A DNA stretch of 64,000 bases from Nissolia schottii (Eukaryota > Streptophyta > Magnoliopsida > Fabales > Fabaceae): the NCBI GenBank assembly GCA_003254905.1, contig QANU01058799.1, positions 1-64,000 of the forward strand, written 5' to 3'. The translations under genes and the position numbers were made by a program. Below the pieces are notes generated by a model. It was not told the origin of the DNA. It worked only from the letters and a program-made list of their open reading frames with translations, and searched no databases. The number at the start of each line of letters is the position of its first letter. Position 1 is the stretch's first letter. This document shows positions 1 to 10,044 of this stretch, piece by piece.

Positions 1-3000
1 TCTGAAAGCTGTAAAGTAGGATGTATTATTTTTGAATGACGAGAGTAAAAAATGCTTTCAACAGAGGGGTTCTGGACAAAAGGGGGAATTGGGCCGATAC
101 AACCTGTTTTACACTGCAAGCAACATGAGATGGAAAGGGAAGCATGAGGGAGCAACATGAAAAGAAGGGAAGAAACTTGGAGCCTTTGTGCAGGGAGGAC
201 CAGACCCTCATAGTTCTGCAGCATTTCTTTCCTTTTAAACAAGGGGCGGCCCAATGCACGAGGCCCCCACTTGGTGGGATCTTGGGAGGGTATGGAGGGA
301 TTGTTTCCAAGATTTGAACCCGTAACTTCTTTATCTATTATTTCACTTTTACTAAATGAACCTTCTCCTTCTCTCTGTATTATATCCCTCCAAATCAAAA
401 TCAAAATGAAAGTGAGTGTTTTGATATGAATCTCAGTAAAATATCATTCGCATATCTAGTTTCCCAAAAGATAAAAAGGTGGTATTTCTGTAATTTATTA
501 ATGAAAACATATATCAATTGAAAATAAAAAAAGAAAACAAACCAAACACCACGTGAATAAATAATAAATGAAGAGCAAGAAGCATAATTAAGTCGCATAA
601 TTAAGTATGTGCAGGCCATATAAAAAGATTTTCTGAACCTACCAACCAAAAGCAGCTATAAACATGAGACCGGACCATTGATTTAATAAATGATGGATTC
701 GTAGACTTCAAACTGCTTTGGATTGCCTCTGCAGCATCCAAAGCACGAAGTCTTTCTCCTTCTGTAGCTACTTTGATTTCATCTAGTGGCCTTGCAATGT
801 AACTGCAAGTCCAATAACCTTGTTATTAAGATTTCAGTAACAATATAGAAAAGCTATTACGTTAGTAATTAACCACCTTCCCCATGATGATGGAGTTGAC
901 CTTGACCTCCTCCGCAAAGATGGAAGGTCTAAGCTAACCTGCAATTGAAAGAAACATATGCAGTCAAGTAAACATTTCTCCTAGACTAAAACATAGGAGA
1001 TGAATAGTGAATTACATTATCTATGCAGACAAGAACTATATTAATATGATATATAATAGAACACTATGGTGTTGCCCAATCCACGAAAATGACCCCACCT
1101 ATTGAAATAAGTCTCAGTTGTTTTTTTTTCTAATCAAACAAGAGCCAAACTTGAATGATTCATTATCATATCTTATTATTAAGAGCATTGCCCGTGTCAG
1201 ATTACTTAGTTGGGTAGTTACATTAACTTTGGTTAGTTAGAGCTGTTAACTTTATAGCAATTTAGACTTGTTAGCTTTCTGTTACTATTAATAAAACACA
1301 TGGGTATGTTTAAGAGACTTCATCAACAAAACATCACATGATCTGTTCTTATCTCCATTCATCAGTTCCGCAATGGTATCTGAGCACATGTTAATGCTGA
1401 TGGTACATCAAGGCAACCCCTGGCCAGAGTCATGTTGAATTCTAGTTTATCTCTCGGCCTTCAACGTGCATATGCTGAACTTGACTCTGAGAACTGCCCC
1501 TGACACCAAACATATACCCTTGGGTTATTGTATTCACCTTGGTGACTTCACTGTCTCTTTGAAGTCCAACCAACTCCCGCTCGTTAGCTGAAATTGAACA
1601 CAGGTCCCTGGCAGCAATAAATAGTGAATTTACAAGTCCAAACGACTCCCGCTCATTGCTACACATTTGAGATCACAATTCCTTCAGTCAGTGTATTGTG
1701 ACAACTAACAATCAAGCTGCCATTCAAATAGCCTCTAACCCTTTGTAAGAACTGGTATCAATGAGAATTGCTGAAATGATGATAATCTTATTAATAGGTT
1801 CAGAAACTCCAGAGGGGAATTTTACTGAACAATTCGGTACAATAGGTGGCTGTTGAATGAAAATAAAGAAGAAACAGTCCTGGGAATAAAGGCTCCCTTT
1901 GGCCTCCTAGTTCCTAATTCAATTCTGGAATGCTTTCCCTATTCTCCTAGAGCTATCCTTATACAACCTTGAGAGAGAGAATCAAGGGATTAACCATGAT
2001 TCCCTTCCTAATATATTTCTACTAACTTATTTCCTTCCTGATATATCTCCCTAACTTATTCTTTCCTGATCTGCTGCCAATCAACTCGGTTTCTCATTAT
2101 TTTCTGCTGCTAATCAACACGATTTCCTCCCATTATTCTCCTAATAAAAATCTGCTGCTCCCCTATTAGTTTCCGAATTTGTTGCCCATTAATTCTTTAT
2201 GTCCCTTTCCTTTTCTGTATTTTCTTTATTTCCCCTATTATTTTCCTTCCTTTTTTTTTATTATCCAACTCAGCTTCCGCTGGGTATGTAACAATACCCG
2301 CCCCTTGAAGAACCACCTTGTCCTCAAGGTGGAAGGAAGGGAAAGCGGCTTAAACCTCTGTCGTTGTCTCCTTCTTGTATTTCCAGGTGTGGCAGTCCGC
2401 CTCCTTCACTTTCCTCTCTTTCATCTTCCCCAAGGAGTAAAATTTGATAATGCTGCATGGTGCACTTATGTTCAGGTCCCCACTTCTCCCCACAGCGAAA
2501 ACATAACCCTTTTATTCTGCCTTTCCACCCATTCCTCATTTGAGAGCCGTCGTGTATTGTTACCTCTATTGGTACCCGACTGTGTTGTGCTGCTGCTCCC
2601 CTGCAGACTCGGCCTTGACTCGGTAACGGTTTCCTGTACTGTTGGCCCCGTACTGGACCCTACGTCCCTGCGTCCTCCTCCTCTGTTGTCGGGGGGCCTG
2701 GTGGTTCCTGCAGTCTTGGAATAATTCGCCCCTATCGAGGCTCCCGCGGCTCCTGAGGCTCCTCCGTAGGTCCCGCCCTGTTTGTAGCTACTCTCCCACC
2801 GGCGGTGGTTGGGGCTGAGACCAGTCTCCCTCCAAGCTTGGTTCCGCCACTCGATGGCCATGGCCCTGTCCATCAAGGCCGATAAGGTCTCAAACTGTGC
2901 TACCTCGATTTCTGCCTATACTTCCCATTTCAGCCCATTCGCGAAAATACACATCAAAGCCTCTGCTCCCAGGTTTTTGTGGGACCTGGTTGTTGCTTCG

Positions 3001-6000
3001 AAAGCCCTCCTGTACTGCGCCACCCCTTCGATTTGTTTCACCTCCAACAACAGCGCCAATGGATTCAGCGCGGCTCCTGGCTGGAACCTCTTCAGCACGT
3101 CCTCTCTAAACCGTCCCCAGGTGAGAAACGGCATGTGTTCTTCCCATCACTCCATCCACGTGAGTGCCTCCCCTTCTAATGCTAAGGTTACTATATCCAT
3201 TTTGTCTCTTGGGGCTGCTTGAGTGATCCGGAAGTATCTCTCCATTTTGACCAACCAATCGGATGCTCCCTCACCAGAGAAAACAGCGACATCTAATTTC
3301 CTGTTAGCCTCGAATTTCCTAGTCTCCTCCCTTTCGTGCCTCTCCTCCTCTTCCTCTCCACTGCCTGGGCCTCGGTTTTCTTCTCCCTGGCCGCTTCCTG
3401 GTGGCGGCGGTGGTAGCCGGCTCATAATCTGATGCAGAAGCGTCAGAGTATTATCCTGGGTGTCTTTCATCTCTGCCTGAGTTGCTCTCATCTCTTCCAT
3501 CTGCCTTTCCACTGCTTCCATCCTTGCCTCCATCACAGCGCGCGTGGACACCATACACAGTTATCCGAGGAACGATGCTCTGATACCAGTTGTAAGAACT
3601 GGTATCAATGAAAAATAATTGCTGAAATGATGATAATCTTATTAATAGGTTCAGAAACTCCAGAGGGGAATTTTATTGAACAATTCGGTACAATAGGTGG
3701 CTGTTGAATGAAAATAAAGAAGAAACAGTCCTGGGAATAAAGGCTCCCTTTGGCCTCCTAGTTCCTAATTCAATTCTGGAATGCTTTCCCTATTCTCCTA
3801 GAGCTATCCTTATACAACCTTGAGAGAGAGAATCAAGGGATTAACCATGATTCCCTTCCTAATATATTTCTACTAACTTATTTCCTTCCTGATATATCTC
3901 CCTAACTTATTCTTTCCTGATCTGCTGCCAATCAACTCGGTTTCTCATTATTTTCTGCTGCTAATCAACACGATTTCCTCCCATTATTCTCCTAATAAAA
4001 ATCTGCTGCTCCCCTATTAGTTTCCGGATTTGTTGCCCATTAATTCTTTATGTCCCTTTCCTTTTCTGTATTTTCTTTATTTCCCCCTATTATTTTCCTT
4101 CCTTTTTTTTTATTATCCAACTCAGCTTCCGCTGGGTATGTAACAATACCCGCCCCTTGAAGAACCACCTTGTCCTCAAGGTGGAAGGAAGGGAAAGCGG
4201 CTTAAACCTCTGTCGTTGTCTCCTTCTTGTATTTCCAGGTGTGGCAGTCCGCCTCCTTCACTTTCCTCTCTTTCATCTTCCCCAAGGAGTAAAATTTGAT
4301 AATGCTGCATGGTGCACTTATGTTCAGGTCCCCACTTCTCCCCACAGCGAAAACATAACCCTTTTATTCTGCCTTTCCACCCATTCCTCATTTGAGAGCC
4401 GTCGTGTATTGTTACCTCTATTGGTACCCGACTGTGTTGTGCTGCTGCTCCCCTGCAGACTCGGCCTTGACTCGGTAACGGTTTCCTGTACTGTTGGCCC
4501 CGTACTGGACCCTACGTCCCTGCGTCCTCCTCCTCTGTTGTCGGGGGGCCTGGTGGTTCCTGNCTTATTTCCTTCCTGATATATCTCCCTAACTTATTCT
4601 TTCCTGATCTGCTGCCAATCAACTCGGTTTCTCATTATTTTCTGCTGCTAATCAACACGATTTCCTCCCATTATTCTCCTAATAAAAATCTGCTGCTCCC
4701 CTATTAGTTTCCGGATTTGTTGCCCATTAATTCTTTATGTCCCTTTCCTTTTCTGTATTTTCTTTATTTCCCCCTATTATTTTCCTTCCTTTTTTTTTAT
4801 TATCCAACTCAGCTTCCGCTGGGTATGTAACACCCTTCTTTTTCATGAATAGTCTAAGCACATTGAGATAGACTGTCATTTCATTAAGAAGAAAGTGAAT
4901 TTGGGTTTAACAAGCTAGTGTATGTCAAGAATTCATACCAGCTAGCTTACTTACTAAACCATTGCAGCTTTCTCAGCTTAAATTCCTCTTGTCCAAGATG
5001 GGTTAAGTTCCGGTTTCAAGACGAGCATCTTAAACATTTACCTCTCATCTTGAAAGGGCACATTACACATTGCTCATGTATTTAACTAATCATATTGTCG
5101 GCAGAGTAGTTATATTAACTTTAGTCAGTCAGTGCCATTAACTTGACTAGTTTTGTTATACTAGTTAGCTTTTTGTAATTTTTGCTACACACACAACCCT
5201 GTATATATGTGAGACTTTCCAATACTTTATCTTTTATAAATCGAGATATGAAACAAAACAAATCAATTACTTATTCCTCGTATGAATTTTTCTATTTCAC
5301 CAAACCATACTAGCTTTGGATATAACAATATCCACCCAAGCTGATTCTTTCCTCTTTCTTGAGTCACGTGCTAACTGTTTGAATCATTCACATTATGTGT
5401 GGTTAGAAAGACAATATTACTTACCTCTTCCCGGTATGAAACTGGGTTTCGCACACGAGAAGAACGTCTAGGTTCCACTACATTAGTAGTCTTTGACCTC
5501 GGCTTGGGAAGACGATGCTGCAAAGAACAAGGGAGAGGGTTAGAGATAAGTCAAATAAAATGCTGGTTCTTCTCATAGTAAAACCAAATAAAACACAAAT
5601 TTACCGGAGACTTCTTAGGAGAACTTGCAGTTTCAGTCAAATTCTTAGAAATCCTTGTAATTCCCAAGTCCTTGTGAGCAAAAAAGACAAATCATGTAAC
5701 ATAATCAAATGAAACAATCATCAAAACAGAACAGAACAGTTAGAAAACCGTAATATACCAGCATTTGTTAAACAAAAAAGGTCTATTTCAACCAACAAGG
5801 TTGAACTGCTTACCAATTACCCAATAATACCATCCACGTAACTTGTTATTGCTTACATCTTCATTTTGCTGTTTCGTCATTTCACATCCCACCTTTTGCA
5901 GCATATATCAGTTCATTTTCCACCAAAGGTGGTTTTACACATAACAGCAGTTTTCAACAATTTCCAACATCAGTTTCTGCCCTCTCTAGTATGAAAGAAT

Positions 6001-6087
6001 GGTGATTACCTCAAACCTCTTCTTGTTTTCTTCAAGTCTTTGTTGCCTGGCCTCTTCGTACTCGTTGTTGGTGCAACCCTTAGCCAT
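1..6087 (-). CDS. B3 domain-containing protein, At3g19184/At5g42700 type (N-terminal part)
   Basis: Putative plant-specific B3 transcription factor, acting in the nucleus. Five coding exons are visible, read right to left: 6010-6087, 5605-5670, 5425-5517, 877-938 and 643-802. They total 459 bp, exactly 153 codons. The start at 6085-6087 gives MAKGCTNNEYEEARQQRLEE, which matches the family N-terminus. Later parts show a basic stretch (RRSSRVRNPVSYREE), then ARPLDEIKVATEGERLRAL and IKSMVRSHVYSCFWL, where the B3 fold begins. The donor after FWL sits at 642, so the rest of the B3 domain lies left of the window, after an intron of at least 642 bp. All introns visible have GT-AG ends. Intron 3 (939-5424) is swollen by nested LTR elements, yet both its splice sites look intact. 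The family assignment is confident from the conserved segments. The DNA target and the biological role cannot be told from this part. Confidence 0.87.
241..328 (+). repeat. Au-like SINE fragment in B3 gene intron
   Basis: The sequence contains the typical Au SINE order: a GGYGCACGA(A/G)GC-like start (here caatgcacgaggccccc), a gggagggt core, then ttgtttccaagatttgaacc, which carries a tRNA-derived box B (TTGAACCC). The middle of the element is missing, so this is an internally deleted copy. The rest of 1-642 is AT-rich intron with nothing else recognisable. Confidence 0.6.
1185..1386 (+). mobile_element. Old LTR relic with primer-binding-site-like motif (left half of a nested pair)
   Basis: The stretch reads like a decayed copia LTR, rich in TTAGTTAG/TTAACTTT motifs, and is followed near 1373 by tggtatctgagca, one or two changes from the plant primer-binding site TGGTATCAGAGC. 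A similar sequence recurs at about 5090-5250 in the same direction. The gag-only element at 1744-4832 lies between them, so it probably inserted into this older element. No coding domain survives between 1386 and 1743. Confidence 0.4.
1744..2293 (-). repeat. LTR copy A (3' LTR of the gag-only element)
   Basis: A 550 bp repeat, starting TGTTACATACCC on the minus strand and ending AGTTCTTACA, so it has TG...CA ends. It differs from copies B and C by small changes, for example a short deletion near 1763 and one C fewer in the run near 2236. Confidence 0.85.
2324..3554 (-). pseudogene. Retrotransposon gag polyprotein, broken
   Basis: The reading starts at 3554 with MVSTRAVMEARMEAVERQME, a coiled-coil-like N-terminus. 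It continues through a proline/glycine-rich linker to a Ty3/gypsy-type gag core (KLDVAVFSGEGASDWLVKME, then a segment around RFREDVLKRFQPG) and a Ser/Thr/Gly-rich tail. Near 2376-2420 there is a zinc knuckle, CFRCGEKWGPEHKC. The frame holds from 3554 to about 2480 but carries a TGA at 3147-3149 and a TAG near 2916. The zinc knuckle lies in another frame, so there is at least one frameshift. A second partial copy of the zinc-knuckle end lies at 4176-4391. No pol follows: the purine tract comes next. Confidence 0.8.
3577..3588 (-). other. tRNA-iMet primer-binding site
   Basis: TGGTATCAGAGC on the minus strand, two bases inside LTR copy B. This is the standard plant initiator-methionine tRNA primer site. 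It fixes the orientation of the element. Confidence 0.85.
3591..4145 (-). repeat. LTR copy B
   Basis: A 555 bp copy of the LTR with TG...CA ends. The primer-binding site follows two bases after its minus-strand end. In the part it shares with copy C (4564-4832) I saw no difference, so B and C are closer to each other than to A. Confidence 0.85.
4564..4832 (-). repeat. LTR copy C, cut by an assembly gap
   Basis: A 269 bp partial LTR. It begins directly after the single N at 4563 and ends at the outer TG (minus strand), beside the CCCTT duplication. About half of the LTR is absent, most likely because of the gap and not a biological deletion. Confidence 0.8.
5085..5250 (+). mobile_element. Old LTR relic (right half of the nested pair)
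   Basis: This resembles 1185-1330: the same TAGTTA..TTAACTTT run, a TTGTTATACTAGTTAGCTTTT tract and a tail running into AGACTT. It is probably the second LTR of the older element into which the gag-only retrotransposon inserted. Divergence is high and ends cannot be fixed. Confidence 0.35.
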
Positions 6088-7260
6088 CTGCTAGAGCTTA
6101 GAATGGATTCGAGTATGTTTTGATGTCAAATTTCCCATATATTCATAAGAATACTTGGAATATAAAATGGTTCAAGACCAAAAGCAATTTCAATTCACAT
6201 GCCCAAATATCTTGCGATCTCTTTCCCCAACAGAAATGAAAATAAATAAATAAGAGTTACATTATTTGTATTGCAAAATAAATAAATAAAAAATGCATTT
6301 CAATGGCAGCTCCCAAAAGACAAAAAGCTGAATGCTTCCCCCCCCCCCCAAAAAAAAAGCGATTCATTTCAAAATGGCCCTAACTGAGAAACGCCTCAAT
6401 GCTATAACCTTTAAAAATAAACAAAAAAAACGAGTTGAAGAAAAAGCTGTATTTTTTTTTTTTGCATCTTTTTCTGCTGAAAAAGATCAAGTTTTTATAC
6501 CTCCAGAGGGCATCAAGTATTTGGAAGGCTGCAACTTCAAGTTTTATTATTAGCTCAGAAGACACACAAAGTCACAAACCAAACTACAAACAAAAAAGAA
6601 AGAAAGAAAGAAAGAGTGGAAGAAACGCAGCAAGATGAAATTTGGAGAAGGGGAAAGGAGAGTATTTATTACCGATAAAAGAAGAAGAAGAAGAGGAAGG
6701 GATGAAGAAAAGGAGAAAGAGGCGGAGTAGAGGCTCGCTCGTAACAAGAGGCGTAGTAGAGAGTGGCATGTAATGTAATAATGAAGTGTAAGGAATGTTG
6801 TGAGTGGACTGAAAAGTTGTGTGTCCCTTTAAGCTGCTGGTCTTGCGTAAAGGCGTAATAGGTGGGAAATTGAGTTTCAAAAGTCTNCTAAGTCTACCTC
6901 AAGTTGACACCGCTAAAAGAAGATGACATCATACTGAAGTTAAGTGGGCTCAATAGTAATTTGGTTAAATATGATTAAATTAAATTTTAATAGTGGTCAA
7001 ACCAAATTTAAATTCACAACGATTAAAATTTAGTTTAATCATGTTTGACTAGTGGAGTCCACTGAACTTTTGTCTATCGCGTTTTCATTTAACGATTTAA
7101 CTTAATGTCAAAGACTAAAACAAAAAAAATTATTGAGGACTTAAACCAAAGAAAAAATTTAATCGAATGCAAAATTAAAATTCACAATTTATTAGGAAGG
7201 AAAAACATATTTAACTCTTATTTTTATTTGTTTTTCTAATTACACTTACTATTTAAAAAA
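6088..7260. other. 5' flank of the B3 gene; simple-sequence DNA
   Basis: The stretch holds the presumed leader and promoter of the minus-strand B3 gene. There is a C-run followed by an A-run near 6339-6358, an A/G-rich tract (gaaagaaagaaag and gaagaagaagaagagg) at 6596-6720 and an N at 6887. Near 6965-7047 two arms (tgattaaattaaattttaat and its near complement) could form an AT-rich hairpin. I could not identify a TATA box or a transcription start with confidence, and no gene is visible. Confidence 0.4.
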
Positions 7261-7602
7261 AATCCGTTATACGTTCCAAAAGGTTTCTCAATTTGATCTA
7301 ATTGTTAAAAAAAATTAAAAATGTTGTCACGTTAGATCTAGGAAATTTTCTCATAATAAAATAAATGAAATACTCAATTTTCAAAATGAATTGTCTGTAA
7401 AGATATTTTTAAAATGAACCATTTTCATTATAAAGGGAATTAATTCCTGTGTAACCTTAGATTTTTATTTTTGATTTTTTTTAATTGGAAGTCGACTTAA
7501 ATCAACTTCCAATATTTAAAAAAAAAACAGAAATTAATTTAAATCGACTTTTGTTGGAGTTGTTTTAAATCGACTTTTGTGTACTACGTCAAAAATTATA
7601 TC

Positions 7603-7610
7603 TATAAATA
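7603..7610 (+). promoter_or_regulatory. TATA box of the MULE transposase remnant
   Basis: TATAAATA about 65 bp before the ATG at 7674, inside the left inverted repeat, as is usual for MULE promoters. The spacing to the start codon is right for a short leader. Confidence 0.5.
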
Positions 7611-7673
7611 GAGGTGCATACTAATTTATAGTGTGTACCAAAGTTTAAGTTTTTTGTGAGTTAGAGGGAAAAA

Positions 7674-8834
7674 ATGAGTAAGGAGTTAGTAAACATTTTA
7701 GAGTATTATAATGGTCAGGAAAAAAATATACAAGATGAAATTACTTTTGATTCATCAAATAAATCTTGGGTGATTGTATATCTAACTCTTACTTTGTCAC
7801 AACTTCAATCTATTATAGTGGAAGAGTTTGGGGAGTGTAGGAGCGTTAAGAGAGTGCTATATAGCATGCTAATTTGTGTTGGTCAACTCTTAAGATTTCA
7901 TTCTTTTGAAATTAAGAAGGACGACTACATTAGACGCGTGTTTCATATGCAGAAGCGGTTTAGCGACATACTCGCCGCTATTGAGCTCCTCGTTGAGCTT
8001 GAAGATGTTCGCTCAAGCTCTAGTACCTCCAATGTTGGTCCATCGTTTGTGTCAAACACCAATCCCTCTCATCCTCTGATAGTTTATGATTCACCATCTC
8101 TGAACGTTGCATATCTTGCTAGGGATGTCCCTCATCTAGTGGTTCATTCTGTGTCAGGTGGTGACTACTACGGTAATGATGATTGTAGTGATGATGACAT
8201 GGTGCTACTAACACTAGTACCTCTAAGAGGTATATCGAGTTACTATCAGTCTTAGCCTCAGCCTCACCATCTCCCAAGTTACTACACCACTCAACCTCAA
8301 CCTCAGCGTCGTGGCGAAGATTCAACATTGGGATTGGGATTAGGATTAGGATTAGGAGCAAGTAATGATTTGTATATTAGTCAATAGTTCCTAAACAAGA
8401 AAACTGTGTTGTTTGATGTTAAAAACTACAATCTCTATAGAGGCGTGCAACACAAAGTCCTTGAGTCTGACAAAGGGAAATTTCGGTGCAGATGAGTCAT
8501 GGCAGAACAAGAATGTGCCTGGTCAATTTAGGTGACTCTAAGGGAGAAGTCTCAAATGTGGGAGGTGAGAAACTTTATTGATAAACATACTCATCTCTTT
8601 TCTAGTTTACTAAAGAATCATTCGTACATGGATTCAAAGGTTATCTGTGCAATCTTATACTCGATTATAGAAGTTGATTCAAATACACTTGTCAAAGCGT
8701 TGCAAGCAAATGTTCATAAGGAGTTGAACTTGAGGCCGTCATACAAGACGTGTTGGCTTGGGAAGCAAAGGGATATTGCTATGATATATGAAAATTGGAA
8801 GAAATCATACAATTGTGGAACTAAGTTTCCCTAG
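7674..8834 (+). pseudogene. MuDR-type transposase, N-terminal remnant
   Basis: The first reading frame (7674-8255) starts MSKELVNILEYYNGQEKN and ends at an in-frame TAG. A QPQP-rich and GLGLGLG-rich segment continues past that stop. Then come LFDVKNYNLYRGVQHKVLES and, in a second open piece (8532-8834), REKSQMWEVRNFIDKHTHL, DSKVICAILYSIIEVD and SYKTCWLGKQRDIAMIYENW. These are the MULE zinc-knuckle and pre-catalytic segments. At 8809-8813 the frame is split by the solo LTR, and after 10752 it resumes with KLHTFFYGFTTLYA. The DDE catalytic region is not recognisable. Further scraps near 10964-11182 run into the right inverted repeat. It is not a host gene. Confidence 0.75.
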
Positions 8835-9826
8835 TTGTTCCAATTGTTTAATACAATATGTTTTGATGATGACAAATACAATATGCTCTAATTGTCTATG
8901 CTTATATTTGTAGAACTAGGTTTCCCTAGTTTTTCTATATCTTGATGATGGCAAAAAGAACACAACAAATAGATAATGACAATTAGAATACAAAAGGATG
9001 TTATATGCTAAATAGAATACATTTGATCTTGTATGATTGAACTTGAGGGTAATCATATAGCTTATACATCATACAATCATAAATGAGAAACATCCTTTTG
9101 AGAACATATCCAATAACTCTCTATATGTGCTTGATGGATTAACTGTTGGATATATTTGTGTCTATATGTGTATATGCATGAATATCAAGTGCTATAGTGT
9201 TACAATGCATGCATGCTAGGCAAAGAATATTATTTGATTAATATAATTTGATCTTTGCCTAATTGTATATGTATGATGCATTGATTAATCTATATATGCA
9301 TATGAAGATATTGGAACACATTGGACTAACTATACCTTCTAGTGAATTATCTTGTGTATAGGAAAGTCCAAGGCATCAAGAACAAGATGGAACAAGAAGG
9401 AACATTCATATGATGCCCAAAGACAAAAGGCAAAGCATGAAATGTCAATTCCATGAAGAACATGGTAATGCCGAAGATAGGATTCACGAAGAATACCAAG
9501 TCCAAGCAAACGGTAAAAAGGGAAATAGTTTCTTAGGACTTAAGGTATTCTTGTCAAGGGAAAATTGATATATATATCTCTCTCTAAACTCTTAGGATGA
9601 TGCTCTTAAATGATCTTAATTGATTCTAGGACGTAAAATGAATTAGACAAACTTAGGAATCAAGAAAGATAAGAAAATGGATGAGTGGCGTGCTCAGCAA
9701 AGTGACTTGCACAACAGTTAGTAAAATGATGATATCTTGGGCTATAGAACTCCAATTGAGGTGGTTCAAATTGCTACTTAAAGCTAAGAGAAAGATCTAC
9801 AAATTTGTAAGCAAGTCATTTTTGTT

Positions 9827-9942
9827 GAGTCATTCGAATGGATCATTATAATTCATTCGAATGACTCTGTCATCAGAGAAGCACAACGGCTAGATAACGG
9901 CTAGTCATTCGAATGAATTATAATGATCCATTCGAATGACTC
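9827..9942. repeat. Perfect 40 bp inverted repeat in the solo LTR
   Basis: Arms 9827-9866 and 9903-9942 are exact reverse complements, separated by 36 bp. Each arm itself contains the 10 bp palindrome CATTCGAATG twice, around GATCATTATAATT. The motif therefore occurs four times in 116 bp, upstream of the LTR TATA box. The arms could form a long hairpin in RNA or a cruciform in DNA. Confidence 0.9.
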
Positions 9943-10036
9943 GAGTCCTGAAGCCAAAAACGGCTAGTTTTTCAATGGATAAAAGTGATTAAAATAATGG
10001 GTAACGGTTATAAACGGCTAGTGCACTTAGAAACCC

Positions 10037-10044
10037 TATAAATA
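10037..10044 (+). promoter_or_regulatory. TATA box of the solo LTR
   Basis: TATAAATA in the context CCCTATAAATACCC, about 95 bp after the inverted repeat and about 700 bp before the LTR end. This is a plausible U3/R boundary promoter. Confidence 0.5.

Larger units (their letters stand above)
1744..4832 (-). mobile_element. Gag-only (TR-GAG-like) LTR retrotransposon with three LTRs
   Basis: The element lies inside intron 3 of the B3 gene. The 5 bp duplication CCCTT flanks the whole structure at 1739-1743 and 4833-4837. Reading on the minus strand the order is: partial LTR (4564-4832), N gap (4563), partial internal part (4147-4562), complete LTR (3591-4145), primer-binding site (3577-3588), gag pseudogene (3554 to 2324), purine tract (2297-2306), complete LTR (1744-2293). 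No protease, reverse transcriptase, RNase H or integrase is present, so it could move only with help from another element. The 416 bp internal piece beside the N repeats 2294-2712 and stops abruptly. This suggests that the assembly lost sequence and that the true structure is LTR-int-LTR-int-LTR. Confidence 0.85.

Noticed and set aside
2179..2724. 181-codon plus-strand frame, repeated at 4157-4579
   Set aside because: It is the antisense shadow of the gag pseudogene, which has the recognisable zinc knuckle on the minus strand.
7674..8255. 193-codon frame that could pass as a host gene
   Set aside because: It lies within MULE inverted repeats, its continuation past the stop and at 8532-8834 is MuDR transposase, and no host-gene intron signals are needed.
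8335..8366. GGATTA repeats resembling telomere-type repeats
   Set aside because: Only a few units, of the wrong type for the plant telomere (TTTAGGG), and they encode a GLGLG stretch of the MULE protein.
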